This document shows positions 62,070 to 64,000 of a stretch of 64,000 nt of DNA, piece by piece; within the stretch, counting starts at the first letter, position 1, and each line of letters starts with the position of its first letter. Origin of the DNA: Mesorhizobium prunaredense. Lineage in GTDB: Bacteria; Pseudomonadota; Alphaproteobacteria; Rhizobiales; Rhizobiaceae. Made by a program: the position numbers and the translations under genes. The stretch covers positions 56,423 through 120,422 of the forward strand of contig NZ_FTPD01000026.1 in assembly GCF_900156895.1 (NCBI RefSeq), given 5' to 3'. Below the pieces are notes generated by a model. It did no database searches. It was not told the DNA's origin and saw only the letters and a program-made list of their open reading frames with translations.

Positions 62070-63536
62070 ATGCAGCACTTGTCCCGTCGCTTCGTTCTGG
62101 GCTCCGGCGTTGTCGGGATCGGTCTCGGTGCCATCCCGTTCCCGATTTGGTTCCGCACGTTCGCCGCCGCACAGTCAGCAAGGACCCGATTCAGTGCTCT
62201 CACTAGCGACGGCCAGGCGACACTGGTCAAATATCAGGCCGCGGTCGAGACGATGGCCAGTACGCCCGAAGGCGATCCTCGGTCCTGGATTTTCCAGTGG
62301 TATATCCATGGAGTGAGGGGAGACACCGACAAGTCAGCCGAAATTGAGAGAATCTATGGCGGGCAAACCACCACACACAGCAGCTTAGCGGCGGATGTTT
62401 GGGACACCTGTCAACCACATTTCGGCGGCGACTCGGAGATGTTCCTGCCGTGGCATCGCATGCAACTTTTCTTTTTCGAGGATATCATCCGCGGAGTTCT
62501 TAGCGACGAAAGCTTCGCTCTCCCCTACTGGAACTATCTTGCTAAGACAACTTCCGCACGGGCGATACCCGCCGAGTTCAGGAGCAGCGGCAACTCGCTT
62601 TGGCGCGCAAACCGCAATTCCGGCATCAATGCGGGCAACCCGATCATTCCACCGAACAGCGATAGTGTGAATGCATTCGCCTTGCGGGAGCGGTCGTTCG
62701 GGCGGCGCGGAGAAGCAGGCGGATTCACGAGGACGGTGCAGGGCAACCCGCACAACATCGTCCACGGGCGCGTGGGGGACGTGATCAACATGGGCAGCGT
62801 CGCCTGGGCGGCGAACGACCCGATTTTCCCGCTGCACCATTGCAGCGTTGATCGTCTTTGGGCGAGTTGGGTCGCGAACGAAGGCGCGAACCCGACAGAC
62901 CGCGTTTGGCTGGACCGCAAGTTCGTCTTCGCCGACAGGCGGGGCGAGCGCGTCGAAGCGGCCGTCCGGGATTTCCTTGACATCGAGGCGCTTGGATACC
63001 GCTATGATGAGCTCGAGGCGGGTCCGCAGTTGGGATCCGTCGTAGCGGTGGGCCGAACCGAGCCAGGCGCGGCAGCCGCTGCACAGGGCGGCCGGCTCGA
63101 ACCGCGCGTGCTAGCCGCGGCGGAGATCAGCGGGCTCAGCGCAGATTTGACTGTCACGGCGGCCGCAGTGCCGCCGGGCGCAGCGGCCGCGGCCCCGCCC
63201 GACCTGCAAGAGGCTGTAGTGAACGCTGACGAGCTCATCCTGGTCCTGGAGGATCTTCGATCGGACGCGGCGTCGGACGTGCTTTATGATGTTTATCTGG
63301 AGACGGCCGACGCGGAGCGACCCAAGTCCGAGTACGTCGGCAGCTTCAATTTCTTCGACAACGCGGGGCATGGTCACGGAGGCACTGACAGGCGGGACGT
63401 GCGCCTGAATATCACGGCGATCGCCAAGGATCTGGCGCGTCGCGATCTGTTGGTGACTGATCCCAAGGTCAATCTCGTGGCCAGCGGCGGTGAACCCCGC
63501 CCCATAACCGGGACGATTAGCATAGTCGAACAATGA
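62070..63536 (+). CDS. Tat-exported tyrosinase/polyphenol oxidase
   Basis: 488 residues. A twin-arginine signal (SRRFVLGSG) is followed by a type-3 copper domain. CuA ligands are His80 (WYIHG), His117 (CQPHFGG) and His129 (FLPWHRMQLFFFE); CuB ligands are His228 and His232 (NPHNIVHG) and His256/257 (FPLHHCSVDRLW). It would oxidise phenols to quinones. A C-terminal domain (about 395-450: LILVLEDLRSD, VGSFNFFDNAGHGHGG) resembles the KFDV domain of plant polyphenol oxidases. Two PGAAAAA linkers join the domains. Folding and copper loading in the cytoplasm fit Tat export. The stop overlaps the next ATG. Confidence 0.9.
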   Translation: MQHLSRRFVLGSGVVGIGLGAIPFPIWFRTFAAAQSARTRFSALTSDGQATLVKYQAAVETMASTPEGDPRSWIFQWYIHGVRGDTDKSAEIERIYGGQTTTHSSLAADVWDTCQPHFGGDSEMFLPWHRMQLFFFEDIIRGVLSDESFALPYWNYLAKTTSARAIPAEFRSSGNSLWRANRNSGINAGNPIIPPNSDSVNAFALRERSFGRRGEAGGFTRTVQGNPHNIVHGRVGDVINMGSVAWAANDPIFPLHHCSVDRLWASWVANEGANPTDRVWLDRKFVFADRRGERVEAAVRDFLDIEALGYRYDELEAGPQLGSVVAVGRTEPGAAAAAQGGRLEPRVLAAAEISGLSADLTVTAAAVPPGAAAAAPPDLQEAVVNADELILVLEDLRSDAASDVLYDVYLETADAERPKSEYVGSFNFFDNAGHGHGGTDRRDVRLNITAIAKDLARRDLLVTDPKVNLVASGGEPRPITGTISIVEQ

Positions 63537-64000
63537 TGCGCTGGAGGGCTTACCGGACGGTATTCGTCCTGGTCTCGACGCTGGTAGCATTCCCATACGC
63601 GGGTACTGCCGCCTCGCGGCATTCCTCCGAAGTTACGCAACAACAATTTTCGGGTGCACGAGATTGGAGGGACTGCCAACCAACCGCCCAGCCGCTGATT
63701 CTTGCCTCGGCCGGGGGTGCGCTCCACAATCCCGATGCGATCGAGATCGACGTTGACGGGGCGGACATTCCGCTTGTCCCTTTAGATCCGCTCGTCACGC
63801 TCCAGGCGCTCGGTCCGGCTTGGGAATTCTACTTGGTGATCGAGAAAGTTCATGCGCAGGTTCAGCCCGGTGTCATTTTAGGCGTCTATTTCGGACTCGA
63901 TGATGCCGCCCGGAGGGATCGTGTTTTCCTGTTCGATTTTTACTTGTATGACGCGATTGCCCCCGCGCCACCACAGACTTATCGCCACAACATCACCGAG
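63536..64000 (+). CDS. Secreted protein with polyphenol-oxidase C-terminal-like domain (3' truncated by window edge)
   Basis: The frame is open from the ATG at 63536 (or 63533 overlapping the tyrosinase stop) to the window end, 155 codons so far. A signal peptide (RTVFVLVSTLVAFPYAGTAA) is followed by a domain with EFYLVIEKVHAQVQPGVIL, then GVYFGLDDAARRDRVFLFDF. By eye this parallels the tyrosinase tail (LVLEDL, DVYLETADAERPK, GSFNFFD). It could be a caddie, assembly or substrate-binding partner of the tyrosinase. The family is otherwise unrecognised. Confidence 0.65.
   Translation, partial: MRWRAYRTVFVLVSTLVAFPYAGTAASRHSSEVTQQQFSGARDWRDCQPTAQPLILASAGGALHNPDAIEIDVDGADIPLVPLDPLVTLQALGPAWEFYLVIEKVHAQVQPGVILGVYFGLDDAARRDRVFLFDFYLYDAIAPAPPQTYRHNITE

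Noticed and set aside
1..64000. CRISPR arrays, rRNA, tRNA, integrase or attachment sites
   Set aside because: No regularly spaced repeats, no tRNA-like cloverleaf noticed and no tyrosine or serine recombinase frame, so the element's ends are probably outside the window.

Overview
The window reads as chromosomal or mobile-element DNA of a GC-rich alphaproteobacterium, most likely in the Hyphomicrobiales (Mesorhizobium/Phyllobacteriaceae-like). The reasons are codon use, the traG-copG-trbBCDEJKLFGI order with a downstream DUF2274 gene and a LysR gene, a LuxI/LuxR pair next to the transfer genes, and ribose-type sugar ABC operons under a LacI regulator. This assignment is inference; no rRNA, tRNA, integrase or replication gene is present to confirm it.

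Region 1 (1-27261) is an integrative/conjugative element transfer module, organised like Tn4371-family and Mesorhizobium symbiosis ICEs. It holds the C-terminal part of a DUF3363 relaxase, a 5'-3' exonuclease, a phospholipase D-like protein, the coupling protein TraG, a CopG-like protein, and a complete Trb mating-pair type IV secretion operon (trbB to trbI). A LuxI-LysR operon with a textbook lux box and a LuxR regulator follow. The copG-trbB junction, normally tight, is split by about 8.7 kb. This contains an IS1111-type IS110-family element (13-bp inverted repeats, frameshifted transposase) and a minus-strand operon of four secreted proteins: a di-haem cytochrome c peroxidase-like protein, an astacin-like metalloprotease, a subtilase and a trypsin-like protease.

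Region 2 (27262-51511) is a catabolic locus. One operon encodes a ribose-type ABC transporter (ATPase, permease, binding protein) with two SDR dehydrogenases and a Gfo/Idh/MocA oxidoreductase. A LacI repressor gene sits between this and a second, long operon: CaiB/BaiF CoA-transferase, SDR, ABC ATPase, aldehyde dehydrogenase, HAD phosphatase, permease, binding protein, DapA-family lyase, MaoC hydratase, two GMC oxidoreductases, enoyl-CoA hydratase, a muconolactone-isomerase-like protein and glycerate 2-kinase, with a NagD-like phosphatase downstream. Five near-identical LacI-type palindromes (consensus TGAGAAAACGATTTCTCA) tie both operons, the repressor gene and possibly the divergent luxR gene into one regulon. 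The substrate cannot be named from sequence.

Region 3 (51762-64000) is a second cluster of exported proteins: an M23 endopeptidase, an unknown secreted protein, a 919-aa TIG/calcium-repeat zinc metalloprotease, a DUF3616 protein, a small lipoprotein, an astacin-like protease, a trypsin-like protease, a Tat-exported tyrosinase with a polyphenol-oxidase-like C-terminal domain, and a truncated secreted protein sharing that domain. It repeats the pattern of the cargo in region 1 (trypsin-like plus astacin-like protease plus a redox metalloenzyme). The two clusters and the possible nutrient/quorum-sensing/conjugation link at 27262-27470 are the best candidates for undescribed biology here.
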